Shown here: positions 26,260 through 35,204 of the stretch, in pieces
Numbering within the stretch: position 1 is the stretch's first letter
Layout of the letters: every line of letters begins with the position of its first letter
DNA from: JAWKVD01 sp041398225
GTDB lineage: Bacteria; Pseudomonadota; Alphaproteobacteria; Caulobacterales; Hyphomonadaceae
Direction: 5' to 3'
Length of the DNA: 64,000 nucleotides
NCBI GenBank assembly: GCA_041398225.1
Contig: JAWKVD010000015.1
Coordinates: 1 to 64,000 of the forward strand
The notes under the pieces: generated by a model
Told to the model about the DNA's origin: nothing
Databases searched by the model: none
Seen by the model: the letters and a program-made list of their open reading frames with translations, nothing else
Program-made: the position numbers and the translations under genes

Positions 26260-26766
26260 CTAGGTCGGCGCGCTCGCCGGCCGCAGCGCCTTGCCGTCGA
26301 TCAGGTAGATGACGACCGTTCCAACCATGAACGCCACTAGCGTGTGCGCGATGTCGATGCCGAACGTGATGCGCGACTCCGCGTAGTAGATGACATTGTA
26401 CGCCAGCATGGTTGCGCTGAACGCCGCCCACACCGCGATCACAGGACGGATCGCGGCGCCCAGTCCTGTCGGCCGCGTCCAGGCGAGCACGGTGGCGATC
26501 CCTGCCGCCTGGATCAGCGCGACAAGAAACCCTGCGCCCAGAGCCGCGCCCATCGGGATCTGACCGGGCACGCCGGCGAGCAGCGCCATGATCGCTTCCT
26601 CATCGAGATCGCCGACCGCGTCGGACGTGGCGAGCCCGTGTCCGACGATGAACTCCCGCTCCCAGATGTCCGTGAAGACGACGCCGAAGAACAGCGCACC
26701 GACAATCCAGATCGCCGCGCCGGCGGCCAGCACCGCCACAATGTTTGTTCCGCCAAGTCTCGGCAT
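26260..26766 (-). CDS. DUF1761-like membrane protein
   Basis: A 168-residue inner-membrane protein with four predicted helices (about 7-30, 70-95, 100-125, 135-157). The first helix with GALFFGVVFTDIWEREF and the pair MLAYNVIYYAESRITFGIDIAH fit the DUF1761 pattern. A 35-residue acidic loop separates helices 1 and 2. Function unknown. It is divergent from metG and convergent with the OmpA-like gene; no operon is seen. Confidence 0.55.
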   Translation of the reverse strand: MPRLGGTNIVAVLAAGAAIWIVGALFFGVVFTDIWEREFIVGHGLATSDAVGDLDEEAIMALLAGVPGQIPMGAALGAGFLVALIQAAGIATVLAWTRPTGLGAAIRPVIAVWAAFSATMLAYNVIYYAESRITFGIDIAHTLVAFMVGTVVIYLIDGKALRPASAPT

Positions 26767-26989
26767 CGTTTTGCTCCCCGATCCTGCACCGCCTTCCGCC
26801 GCATCCGGCCCGTGGCGCTCCAGGCAAATACATGCATATTCCGGTATCGTTCGCTACCCCCGGTCTTGTCCGGCGACGGGGAAGGTTTCGCGGCGTCGCC
26901 CACAGTCGTTGCGTCTCTGAAGCAACGTGCTCTAGAAGCGGGGCCAGAGGCCGGCGGGCGATATGCGCCGCCTGCACCCAGGAAGTTTC

Positions 26990-28704
26990 ATGTCCCGAAT
27001 TCTCGTCACCTCCGCGCTGCCCTACATCAACGGCGTCAAGCACCTCGGCAATCTGGCGGGCTCGATGCTGCCGGCCGACGTCTATGCGCGCTTCCAGCGT
27101 CTGATGGGGCACGAGGTTCTGTATATCTGCGCCACGGACGAACACGGCACGCCCGCCGAACTGGCGGCGCAGGCCAGCGGACAAACGGTGCGCGAGTACT
27201 GCGACGAGCAGCACGACATCCAGAAGCGGGTGGGCGAGGGCTTTCAGCTCTCTTTCGATTGGTTCGGGCGCTCCTCCAATGCGCCGAACCGCGAGCTGAC
27301 CCAACATTTCGCCGACGTGCTGGAGGACAACGGGCTTATCGAGGAGCGCACTCCGTAGGGTCCTCGATCGACGACAAGCGCTTTCTTCGGATCGCTATGT
27401 CGAGGGAACGTCTTGAACTGCGGGTACGAAAAAGGCTCAAGGGCGATCAGTGCGACAGCTGCGGAACTGTCGACCCGGTTGATCTGATCAATCCGTATTC
27501 GTCTGTTTTCCGGCTCGCACAACGTCGAAATTCGAGACACGCGTCACCTCTTTCTTCTCGCAGACCCGGATGCAGGACAAGGTGAGGCGTTTGGCGTCGA
27601 CAACCGGCGGAGGCGGGCGCAGCTCACCACCTCCATCGCGTACAAATGGCTCGACGAAGGCCTTCAGGATCGCTCGTCACGCGCGACCTGTCGCGGGGGC
27701 ATTCCGGTCACGCGTCACGGCGCGCCGCGCCCCGGCTTCGAAGAAGGTCTTCTACGTCTGGTTCGACGCGCCGATCGAATACATCGGCTCGACGCGCGAG
27801 TGAGGCCGACGCGACCGGAACCGACTGGGAACGCTGGTGGCGCACCGACAAGGGCGCGGACGACGTGACCTATGTGCAGTTCATGGGCAAGGACAACGTC
27901 GCCTTCCACACGGTATCGTTCCCCGTCACGATCCTCGGTTCGGGCGAGCCGTGGAAAGTCGTCGATCGGCTCAAGGCGTTCAACTGGCTCACCTGGTATG
28001 GCGGCAAGTTCTCAACCAGCCAGAAGCGCGGCGTCTTCATGGATCAGGCGCTCGAACTGCTGCCCGCCGACTACTGGCGCTGGTATCTCGTTTCCAACGC
28101 GCCGGAGAGTTCGGACAGCGCCTTCACCTGGGAGGGCTTCCAGGCGGCGATCAATTCCGACCTGGCGAACGTTCTGGGGAATTTCGTCAACCGCATCACG
28201 AAGTACTGCGCCTCGAAATTTGAAAGCAAGGTTCCGGACCAGGGCGAAGCGGGCGAGGCCGAAGCCTGGATGGCGAGCGAACTCGAAACGCGCTTGCCGC
28301 AATTGATCGCTCACTACGAGGCGATGGAGTTCCGCAAGGCCGCAGCCGAGACGCGCGCCATCTGGGCGGCCGGCAATGAATATCTCACCAAGGCGGAGCC
28401 GTGGGTGAAATTCAAGTCCAGCGTGGACGACGCGGCGGTCGGCGTGCGCGCCGGTCTCAATCTCTGCGCTCTGTTCGGCATGCTCGCCATGCCGATCATC
28501 CCGGCGGCGGGAAAAGCCATTCTCGACGCCGTCGGCGTGCCCGAGGCGAACCGCAGCTTCGACTTCCTGAAGGGCGGCAAGACCTTCGCCGATCTGCTGG
28601 ATGCGCTGCCGCGAGGGCACAGCATCACGCCGCCGCCGGTCTTGTTCGCCAAGATCGAAGACGCGCAAGTCGCCGAATGGACCGAGCGCTTCGGCGGCGG
28701 CTGA
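26990..28704 (+). pseudogene. metG: methionyl-tRNA synthetase, multiply frameshifted in this sequence
   Basis: The ATG at 26990 follows AGGAAG. The N-terminus [20 protein letters not shown] carries the class I HIGH-type motif (HLGN), and the frame runs to ERTP near 27355. Between about 27355 and 27810 pieces of the expected zinc-knuckle and connective region appear in changing frames: SIDDKRF, GDQCD, DPVDLINPY, RDTRHLF, TRMQDKV, RDLS, KVFYVWFDAPIEYIG. From 27810 one frame continues to the end with DATGTDWERWW, KFSTSQKRG (KMSKS equivalent) and FVNRITKYCASKFESK. The total, about 571 codons, is normal. The gene is essential and single-copy in most bacteria, so the many indels within 450 bases most likely reflect poor local sequence. 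Confidence 0.88.
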
Positions 28705-28790
28705 CGCGCAGGTCTGCTCGATAGCCCAACGCAAGCTGACCTGACGACGCAAGAGCGCCGCCGGCTTCCCGGGTAAAGGCGCGACGCAGG

Positions 28791-29417
28791 CTATGCGCTG
28801 GCGCTTGGTCGAGCGCTGACATCTGCACGCCAACGGCCGAGGTTCGGAAGATTGTCCGGAAACTTGAGACCGATCCAATCCGCGAAATCGATGGTGGTCA
28901 GCGCGCAGATGTCGGCGATGGTGTAGCCCTCGCCAGCGATGAACGGACGCTCGGCGACTTCCTTGTCCAGCCAGTTCAGCGCGCGCTCATAGTGAAGGCG
29001 ATTGCTCTGGCCGAACTCCTTGTACTGCGGCGTCACCACGCGCGCCGTGAAGGGATGCGCATGGCGCCAGAACATGCCGACCGGACTCATCACCTGAAAC
29101 TCCACCCGGCGCACCCACATGTCGATTTCAGCAACCTCGAACGCGTCGCGACCGAAAAGGGGCGGATCGGGCCAAACGCTCTCCAGATAGCGGCAGATCG
29201 CGACCGTCTCGCTCAGCATTCGCCCATCATCCAGTTCCAGGGTTGGAAGCTGCCCCAGAGAATTGCGTGCGATGTGAGCCTCGTGCTTGTGCGCGCCCTC
29301 CAGAATCGAGATGTCGATCAGTTCGACCGAGGCTGCGGCGTCGCGGCCTTTCTCCGCCAGGAACATTCGAACGCGCCGCGGGTTCGGCGCCGGCATGGGG
29401 GCGTTGTAGAGCTTCAT
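28791..29417 (-). CDS. glutathione S-transferase family protein
   Basis: A 208-residue cytosolic GST. The thioredoxin-like N-terminal domain starts MKLYNAPMPAPNPRRVRMFL and contains the glutathione-contact strand GQLPTLELDDGRMLSETVAI (about 54-73, cis-Pro and Glu-Ser). The helical C-terminal domain includes FIAGEGYTIADICALTTIDF, the N-capping box of GSTs. It resembles the broad proteobacterial class that includes detoxification enzymes. No neighbour suggests a specific substrate; it stands alone, convergent with metG. Confidence 0.9.
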   Translation of the reverse strand: MKLYNAPMPAPNPRRVRMFLAEKGRDAAASVELIDISILEGAHKHEAHIARNSLGQLPTLELDDGRMLSETVAICRYLESVWPDPPLFGRDAFEVAEIDMWVRRVEFQVMSPVGMFWRHAHPFTARVVTPQYKEFGQSNRLHYERALNWLDKEVAERPFIAGEGYTIADICALTTIDFADWIGLKFPDNLPNLGRWRADVSARPSASA

Positions 29418-29605
29418 CGCATCGTTCTCGCATTGATGATCCGAGCGACCCTAGAACGCGCGCGGTTCAGTTGAAATCGTCATTGCAGCGGAGGATCGTC
29501 CGATGCCGCTACGGCGCCCGCGCTTATTCCGCCGTCACTTTCTTGACCGCGCGAAAGTGAAGTCGCAGCCTTCCGAAAAACAAGAACGGTGAGCATTGGG
29601 GGGAG

Positions 29606-30589
29606 GTGGATTTGGCGATCATTGCAGATGCGGTCCGCGCGCGTTTCGAGGCGTTCGCGGACGCCGGAGGCGGGTCGCCGGCCGCACTCGCTGCGGCGGC
29701 TCGAAATGGCGATCTTGCGGCGGCGGCCGATCTTGCGGCGGCGGCCGATCTTGCGGCACTTTTTTTCCGCGCCGGATTTATGGAGCCCGGCGAAATCCGG
29801 ACCATCTACGATGCGGCCGCCGCCGGATGGCTCGACGATGCGGTCGATACGCCGGGGGTGGTCTCGCCCGTGGAATGCGAAGCGCCCCGAGCGCTGTGGA
29901 GCGACTTCTGGGCTTTCATCGAAGATGAGGCGCCGACAGATGCCGGCGCTTTCACGTTGCGAACGGCGGGTTTGGCGCGTCATCTGCCGCCCGCTTTCGA
30001 CGATCGCGCTATCGCCGCCTCGCTCGCCTTCGACGGCGTTCGAGAGGCGGCCGCGCAAGGCTGGCCGGAACGGTTCCGCCTCGATGTTCTGGGGCGCTGT
30101 CCGACCGGATCTCTGGGGCGGGAGTTTCACGCCCTGATCGTGGACAACCAGTTTGATCTTGAAGTTCTCGATCGGGATGCGCTTGGACTCGCGCACCTGA
30201 AACCGCCGCTGGACTATCTCAACGTTCGTATCCTGCAGTGCCACGATCTCTGGCACATCATTGGGGGCTATCGCACCACCGGTCTCCATGAGGTCGCGAT
30301 TTCGGGATTCCAGCTTGCGCAGTTCGGACACAATTATTCGGCGCAGTTTCTGGCTGTCGTCGCCGCCAAGACCGCGCTTGTGCGCCCGGAAGGCGGGATC
30401 GTTCTCTTCTCGACCATCTTCAGCGCCTGGCGTCATGGCCGACAGACGCCGCAGCTTCTCGGAGTCGATTGGCCGTCCCTGTGGGATTTGCCCGCGAACG
30501 ACATTCGCGAACGTCTCGGCGTGAAAGTCTATGACTCGCCATTCCCCGCCGACCTGCTCGAGCAGCTTCAGGCGATGCAGGCGGCGTAG
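29606..30589 (+). CDS. Coq4-like ubiquinone biosynthesis family protein
   Basis: About 327 residues. The start is GTG 29606 or TTG 29612; GGGGGAG lies just upstream and suits the TTG better. The Coq4 signature HDLWHIIGGY with the preceding ILQC lies near residue 215, and the HDxxH metal site is intact. FQLAQFGHNYSAQF and FSTIFSAWRHGRQTPQLLG follow, as in the family. Coq4 acts in coenzyme Q synthesis (C1 oxidative decarboxylation). The N-terminal 150 residues are extra compared with the usual domain and include a short Ala/Asp/Leu repeat. The long extension is the main oddity. Confidence 0.8.
   Translation: MDLAIIADAVRARFEAFADAGGGSPAALAAAARNGDLAAAADLAAAADLAALFFRAGFMEPGEIRTIYDAAAAGWLDDAVDTPGVVSPVECEAPRALWSDFWAFIEDEAPTDAGAFTLRTAGLARHLPPAFDDRAIAASLAFDGVREAAAQGWPERFRLDVLGRCPTGSLGREFHALIVDNQFDLEVLDRDALGLAHLKPPLDYLNVRILQCHDLWHIIGGYRTTGLHEVAISGFQLAQFGHNYSAQFLAVVAAKTALVRPEGGIVLFSTIFSAWRHGRQTPQLLGVDWPSLWDLPANDIRERLGVKVYDSPFPADLLEQLQAMQAA
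29711..29758 (+). repeat. 18-base tandem repeat inside the Coq4-like gene
   Basis: The unit GATCTTGCGGCGGCGGCC occurs twice exactly (29711-29728, 29729-29746) and then 12 of 18 bases again. In frame it encodes DLAAAA repeats. Such a repeat can expand or shrink without frameshift, and lies in the non-conserved N-terminal extension. Confidence 0.85.
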
Positions 30590-30638
30590 TCCGGCCCGCG
30601 TCGCAGACAGACTGCGGCGTCTTCGCGCGAGTGCACCC

Positions 30639-30671
30639 GGTTCACGCGCCCGGTTCACACCCTGGGTTCAC
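30639..30671. repeat. three GGTTCAC repeats spaced 13 bases
   Basis: GGTTCAC occurs at 30639, 30652 and 30665, each within a CCnGGTTCAC context, in the gap before the M20 hydrolase gene. The regular 13-base spacing could reflect a protein-binding array or slippage. No regulator is assigned. Confidence 0.5.
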
Positions 30672-30754
30672 ACAAGCGGCGTTCCCCGCTACCCCTGAGC
30701 GCGCATCACGCTGCGGAAGTACGCGGCGAAATCGCGCTGTTCGGGAGGCCCCAT

Positions 30755-32146
30755 ATGAAATCGTTCTTGTCGACATGCACGGCCGTGTGCGCGGCCTTGG
30801 CGCTCTCCGCATGCGCGACCGCCCCGGCCGGGGCCGATCCCGCGCCCGGTTTCACGGCTGCCGGCAAGTCATTGCGCGAGATCTACGAACACCTGCACGC
30901 AAACCCCGAACTGTCGTTCCAGGAGAAGAACTCGGCCGCGATCCTGGCCGCTGAAATGCGGCGGCTGGGCTTCGAGGTGACGACCGGCATCGGCGACGAA
31001 TGGGTGAAGAACCTCGCGCGCGAACGCTTCGGCAAGGTCGAGGACGGCGTTGGCGGCTATGGTCTGGTCGCCGTCATGAAGAACGGCGCCGGCCCCACCG
31101 TTCTGATCCGGACGGACATGGACGCGCTGCCGGTCACGGAAAGGACCGGACTGCCTTACGCCTCGAAGAAAACCGACATCGCATGGTCGGGCGAGGAAGG
31201 CGGCGTCATGCACGCCTGCGGTCACGACATTCACATGACGGCCTGGGTCGGTACGGCGCGAGAGCTGGCCGCGCGCACGAGCGAATGGTCCGGCACGTTG
31301 GTGATGATCGCCGAGCCGGCTGAGGAGATCGGTCTCGGCGCCCGCTCGCTCATCGAAAACGGATTGTTCGAGAATTTTCCCCGTCCCGACTACAACCTCG
31401 CGCTGCATGACAGCGCGGGCGAACCGGCGGGCGTCATCGGGACAGCGCCCGGCTACGTCATGGCCAATGTCGACAGCGTCGACATCTTCGTGAAGGGCAG
31501 GGGCGGGCATGGCGCCTATCCGCAGGACACAATCGATCCGATCGTCGTCGCTGCGCGCATCGTCACGACCCTGCAAACGCTGGTTTCGCGTGAGCTTGAT
31601 CCGCAGGACGCCGCCGTGGTGACGGTCGGCGCCTTCAACGCGGGAACCAAGCACAACATCATCCCCGACGACGTGCACCTGCAATTGACCGTACGCTCCT
31701 ATGCCGACGAGACGCGCAAGAAGCTCCACGCCGGCATTGAGCGTATCGCTAGGGCCGAAGCGCTCGCCGCCGGGCTGGACGGTGACATGGCTCCGAAAGT
31801 CGTGGTCACGCCGGAAGGCACGCCCTCCCTCTACAACACGCCCTCATTGACGGAACGACTGACGCCCATACTCGCGAAAGTAATGGGCGAGGACGATCTG
31901 GTGAGGTCCGAACCCTCAATGGGAGGGGAGGACTTCTCTCGCTACGGCCGCGAAGAGCCCCGCATTCCGACGATGATGTTCTGGGTCGGCGCGGTTTCGA
32001 AAGCGACATGGGAGGCGTCCCGCAAACCGGGAGGGAAGCCCTTGCCCGCGCTGCATTCGTCGCTGTTCGCGCCAGACCCTGACCCGACGCTGGCCGCCGC
32101 CGTCAAGGCGATGACCGCCTCGGCCATGGAGCTCATGAAGAAGTAG
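30755..32146 (+). CDS. M20-family amidohydrolase/peptidase, predicted lipoprotein
   Basis: A 463-residue hydrolase with lipoprotein signal MKSFLSTCTAVCAALALSAC. The M20D amidohydrolase body is complete: LIRTDMDALPVTERTGLPYAS, the metal-site motif GGVMHACGHDIHMT, the catalytic Glu pair in MIAEPAEEIG, the dimerisation domain GRGGHGAYPQDTIDP and the C-terminal MGGEDFSRYG. Such enzymes cleave N-acyl amino acids or related amides with two metal ions. The lipid anchor places it in the periplasm, facing peptides or amides from outside. It stands alone with its own promoter region. Confidence 0.92.
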   Translation: MKSFLSTCTAVCAALALSACATAPAGADPAPGFTAAGKSLREIYEHLHANPELSFQEKNSAAILAAEMRRLGFEVTTGIGDEWVKNLARERFGKVEDGVGGYGLVAVMKNGAGPTVLIRTDMDALPVTERTGLPYASKKTDIAWSGEEGGVMHACGHDIHMTAWVGTARELAARTSEWSGTLVMIAEPAEEIGLGARSLIENGLFENFPRPDYNLALHDSAGEPAGVIGTAPGYVMANVDSVDIFVKGRGGHGAYPQDTIDPIVVAARIVTTLQTLVSRELDPQDAAVVTVGAFNAGTKHNIIPDDVHLQLTVRSYADETRKKLHAGIERIARAEALAAGLDGDMAPKVVVTPEGTPSLYNTPSLTERLTPILAKVMGEDDLVRSEPSMGGEDFSRYGREEPRIPTMMFWVGAVSKATWEASRKPGGKPLPALHSSLFAPDPDPTLAAAVKAMTASAMELMKK

Positions 32147-32187
32147 TTCGGCGACCCCGAGCCACCGGCCCGCCGGCGGGCGGCGCC

Positions 32188-33132
32188 TCAGACGTTGCGC
32201 TTCTTCTCTTCGCGAAAGCGGAGAAACGCGAACAGCGCCGACAACACGCCCGCGGCGCCGGCCGCAACCGCGAACACCGGCTGCGCGCCGCGCGCCCAGG
32301 TGATGATGCGGTCGAGCTGTTTCACCTCGACGGTAATGTCGTCGCGATACTGGTCGAGCGGTTCGGCGTCGGGCGAGCCGTTGGCGTAGCCGAAAATCTC
32401 CAGGATCAGGGTGCGCGTGCCCTCCTCGGTCGGCGTGACGCGCCACTGCCAGCGATTGACCACCTTGTCGGAGAGCTTCTGGCGCTGCACAGATTGCGTG
32501 GTGATGTCGAAACCGACGCCCGTCAGTTGCGCCGACACGACGTCCGACAGATCGACATCGCGCTCGACGATCTCGCCCGGAAAGCCCTGCAGAGAGTCAG
32601 CCCCTGCGCCTGACTGGTCGGTGGCGTTGATCGTCAGCGAAACGTCGATGGAGCGTCCGAGGGCGAGCGTCTTGGGCGGCCGGTTATAGGCGACTTCCCG
32701 CGACTTGAAGCGATCTTCCAGGCTGGGCGCGGTAGGCTGCGGAGCGGGCGCCGCGCTAGCTTCTTCCGCCGCCGTCGTCACCGACTGCGTGCGTACCTCA
32801 AGCCCGCGGCTCTCCAGGTCGGACTCGCCGTCTTCATCAAGCGCCAGCGTCTCCAGCGCTGATGGCGAGGGGGCGGCCTCGCGCACCATCGCTCCCGCCT
32901 TGGCGGCTTCGATCGCGCTTTCGGCTGCAACATCCGCCGCAACGTCCGGCGCGGCCTCGACAACCGCTTCCGGCGGAGCGGGCGGGGGAGCGGCCGCCTC
33001 CAGGTCCGACGCATCCGCGAGCACGCTTTCTTCGGCGGCGATCTCCGGCTCCAGCCCATATTGCAGAAGCGCCCATACGCCGGCGGACGCCAGGGCGACG
33101 ATGGCGAACAGAATGGCGATCGCAGTGCGCAT
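32188..33132 (-). CDS. hypothetical two-helix membrane protein with beta-sandwich domain
   Basis: A 314-residue protein. Helix 1 (about 4-26) leads into an Ala/Glu-rich disordered region (about 35-145). A compact beta domain follows (about 148-265: VAYNRPPKTLALGRSIDVSL, WQWRVTPTEEGTRTLIL, DITVEVKQ), then a C-terminal helix (about 275-300) ending in FREEKKRNV. The W-x-W then GTRTLxLxI pattern occurs at the membrane end of many bacterial surface or effector-linked proteins, but I cannot name a family. Both termini should be cytoplasmic with the beta domain outside. Confidence 0.6.
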   Translation of the reverse strand: MRTAIAILFAIVALASAGVWALLQYGLEPEIAAEESVLADASDLEAAAPPPAPPEAVVEAAPDVAADVAAESAIEAAKAGAMVREAAPSPSALETLALDEDGESDLESRGLEVRTQSVTTAAEEASAAPAPQPTAPSLEDRFKSREVAYNRPPKTLALGRSIDVSLTINATDQSGAGADSLQGFPGEIVERDVDLSDVVSAQLTGVGFDITTQSVQRQKLSDKVVNRWQWRVTPTEEGTRTLILEIFGYANGSPDAEPLDQYRDDITVEVKQLDRIITWARGAQPVFAVAAGAAGVLSALFAFLRFREEKKRNV

Positions 33133-33164
33133 GCGCGTCTCCCCGAAGTCCGGCTGCGGCTATC

Positions 33165-34175
33165 TCAACCGGCCGACGATTCGCTCTTACCCCGCCGGGC
33201 GGTTTCGTAAAAGGCGATCGCCGCCGCGTTCGACACGTTTAGGCTTTCCATCGCTGGGGCCATGGGAATGCGCGCCAGCAGGCTGCAGGCTTCCGCCACG
33301 CCGGGGCGCAGCCCGGCCCCCTCCGCGCCCAGCACCACAGCCACCGGCGCCGTGGTGGCGAAGGCGTCCGACAGCAGCGTCTGCGTATGTCCGTCTAGGC
33401 CAACGACCACCCATCCGGCGTCACGCAGCGCGGTGATGGCGCGGGAAAGGTTCACGGCCCGGATCTCGGCGACATGCTCGATCGCGCCGGCGGCGGCCTT
33501 CGCCAGCGCGCCGCCCAGCGCGGGCGCGTTCCGGGTTTGCATCACCACGCCGCCCAGACCGAACGCGGCCGCCGAACGGAAGACGGCGCCGACATTCTGC
33601 GGATCGGTCACCTGATCCAGAATAACCAGCGGCGCTTCAGGCTTCAGCACCACGTCGTCGATCTCCAGCGCCGCCAGCGGAGGCGCCTTCAGCGCGACGC
33701 CCTGATGCACGGCGTTGTCGCCCAGGCGGCGGTCCAGATCGCGCGGTTCGACGAGGGCGGCGAACGCGGGAAGCGCCTCTGGGTCCAGCTCCAGCCGGTG
33801 GGCGGCGTTGCGCGTGACCAGCAATTGGCTAGGCCGCCGCGCGGGATTGGCCAGCGCAGCGGCCACCGCATGCAGACCCCACAGCCAGACTTCGTCGTTT
33901 TCCATGAACGAGGGCGGCCGCTCGAACCGGCTCGCGCCCTTGCCGTGGCGGTCCGGTCCGCGCCGATGGTTGGGCTTGCGGCCGTCCTTGCGGGCGGGGG
34001 GCTTCCCGCCCTGGCGCTCGGACCACGGGGCCTCGCCGCTGCGGTCGCGTTCGCCCGCAACGCCCCCATCGCCCACAGGGGCGGCGCCTGCCCGTTCGGG
34101 CTCCTTGAAATGTCCACGATTTTCAGAGCGTCTGACCCCGTTTCCGGGGCGGTTGCGTGCTCGATCCTTCGTCAC
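33165..34175 (-). CDS. rlmB: 23S rRNA (guanosine-2'-O)-methyltransferase RlmB (SpoU/TrmH family)
   Basis: About 336 residues from a GTG at 34175 (MTKDRARNRPGNG), where GGAG lies upstream. After about 85 residues of basic, disordered sequence comes the substrate domain (EVWLWGLHAVAAALANPARR), then the SPOUT knot with motif 1 DPQNVGAVFRSAAAFG, motif 2 VLGAEGAGLRPGV and motif 3 IPMAPAMESLNVSNAAAI. It methylates G2251 of 23S rRNA by analogy with E. coli. The basic extension is common in alphaproteobacterial members. tRNA-Tyr starts about 100 bases upstream in the opposite direction. Confidence 0.92.
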   Translation of the reverse strand: MTKDRARNRPGNGVRRSENRGHFKEPERAGAAPVGDGGVAGERDRSGEAPWSERQGGKPPARKDGRKPNHRRGPDRHGKGASRFERPPSFMENDEVWLWGLHAVAAALANPARRPSQLLVTRNAAHRLELDPEALPAFAALVEPRDLDRRLGDNAVHQGVALKAPPLAALEIDDVVLKPEAPLVILDQVTDPQNVGAVFRSAAAFGLGGVVMQTRNAPALGGALAKAAAGAIEHVAEIRAVNLSRAITALRDAGWVVVGLDGHTQTLLSDAFATTAPVAVVLGAEGAGLRPGVAEACSLLARIPMAPAMESLNVSNAAAIAFYETARRGKSESSAG

Positions 34176-34279
34176 TATAAGACGCGCTCCGCGATGCGGC
34201 TGGAATTCACCGTCCGGCCCGTTTCCGCTTTGAGGCAAGCGCCGTCAAGCCTGCGCCGTCAAAGCGAAGATAGCGACCC

Positions 34280-34363
34280 GGAGGGGTGGGTGAGTGGTTA
34301 AAACCGCCAGACTGTAAATCTGGTGCTTCGGCTACGCTGGTTCGAATCCAGCCCCCTCCACCA
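34280..34363 (+). tRNA. tRNA-Tyr(GTA)
   Basis: 84 bases. Acceptor GGAGGGG, anticodon loop CTGTAAA giving GTA, a long class II variable arm (TGGTGCTTCGGCTACGC), T arm CTGGTTCGAATCCAG, and 3' CCCCTCCACCA with CCA encoded. The AT-richer, disrupted stretch begins right after its 3' end, the usual place for islands to insert. Confidence 0.97.
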
Positions 34364-34490
34364 CGCTTCTTTGCCGCTTGAGACAGTCGCTTTTTCAAAC
34401 GACGAAACGCGCCGATTTGCCCATGTCTCAGCTCCTTCGTCAGGGCCGGGCCTAACTCAAGGAACGGACCACTTTCCAGGGGGAAGACCA

Positions 34491-34748
34491 CGGATTTGCG
34501 CCCCGGAAATTCACGGGTCAGTCACAGCCGTCGCCGACTTTATTGCCTGAATTCCGGGAACTGGTCTCTACTATCTGGGTGAGGTCAAGACAGGCAATTC
34601 GCCGCTTACTCCCAACCAGAAATTGGTTTATCCACATGGGATGCTTGCGGTCGTTGGGAGAAAGGGAATCCCTATCGGATTGAACTCCGGAGAAGTAATT
34701 CCATTCACTTGGGAGGGTGAGCACAGATTCCCTGGGTGCACCAAGTGA
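34491..34748 (+). pseudogene. C-terminal remnant of a nuclease-type polymorphic toxin
   Basis: One frame reads PRICAPEIHGSVTAVADFIA, then TGA (34548), then IPGTGLYYLGEVKTGNSPLT, NQKLVYPHGMLAVVGRKGIP, and ends FTWEGEHRFPGCTK before the stop at 34746. The Asp of VADFIA and, 15 residues on, E-V-K of LGEVKTGNSPLTPNQ match the spacing and sequence of PD-(D/E)xK nuclease toxins at the C-termini of polymorphic toxins. There is no upstream start, secretion domain or signal, and the frame is interrupted. So this is a tail left after loss of the rest. The small gene following it is a likely immunity partner. Confidence 0.5.
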
Positions 34749-34756
34749 TTATAGTC

Positions 34757-34999
34757 ATGGCGAAATCAAAAAATAGTACACCAATACAAATTACGGTTTT
34801 ACGCGAAAATTCGGATAAAGCTCGACAGCTGTTTCTTCAAGCGGGCTTTTGTCCGCGCAAGCAACTCGCGCCAGACGCCTATGTAGTTACTTTTATTTTT
34901 GCAGCTGTGCCCGACGAGGATGTTTGGCGCTTGCTACAAGCCGTTCCAAGAGAGATGTACGCCTATCAAGGTGTGATCACAGGCGGAACGAAAAGGTAG
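34757..34999 (+). CDS. small protein, possible immunity protein to the toxin remnant
   Basis: An 80-residue protein, MAKSKNSTPIQITVLRENSD to VITGGTKR; a GTG at 34736 in frame is an alternative start. It begins eight bases after the stop of the toxin-like frame, which is the normal position of a cognate immunity gene. It is small, soluble and without signal, with mixed alpha/beta character (SDKARQLFLQAGF, VTFIFAAVPDEDVW). I do not recognise the family. AT-richer than the flanking genes. Confidence 0.5.
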   Translation: MAKSKNSTPIQITVLRENSDKARQLFLQAGFCPRKQLAPDAYVVTFIFAAVPDEDVWRLLQAVPREMYAYQGVITGGTKR

Positions 35000-35204
35000 A
35001 AATATGGATCTGACAATTTGGTTTGATCTCCAGGGAGTGAATTGAGATTTGAGTTCGATGCGGTTTTGACCGAGCAGTTGAAGTGCTGCTCGCGGTACGC
35101 GCGAGAGAGATATGTGCTGAAGCGCTGTATGCGAGAGATGTGCGTGTAGTACACGATCTTGGCAAGTGAAACGCGCTGCGCGTTTCCCGTTGCATCCCTT
35201 CCGG

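Noticed and set aside
30639..30671. GGTTCAC repeats as a CRISPR array
   Set aside because: Units are only 7 bases with 6-base gaps; there are no spacers and no cas genes anywhere in the window.
34280..34363. tRNA-Tyr 3' end as attL with a matching attR downstream
   Set aside because: No second copy of the tRNA 3' end (GGTTCGAATCCAG) was found up to the TIR-dynamin genes, and no integrase gene is visible.
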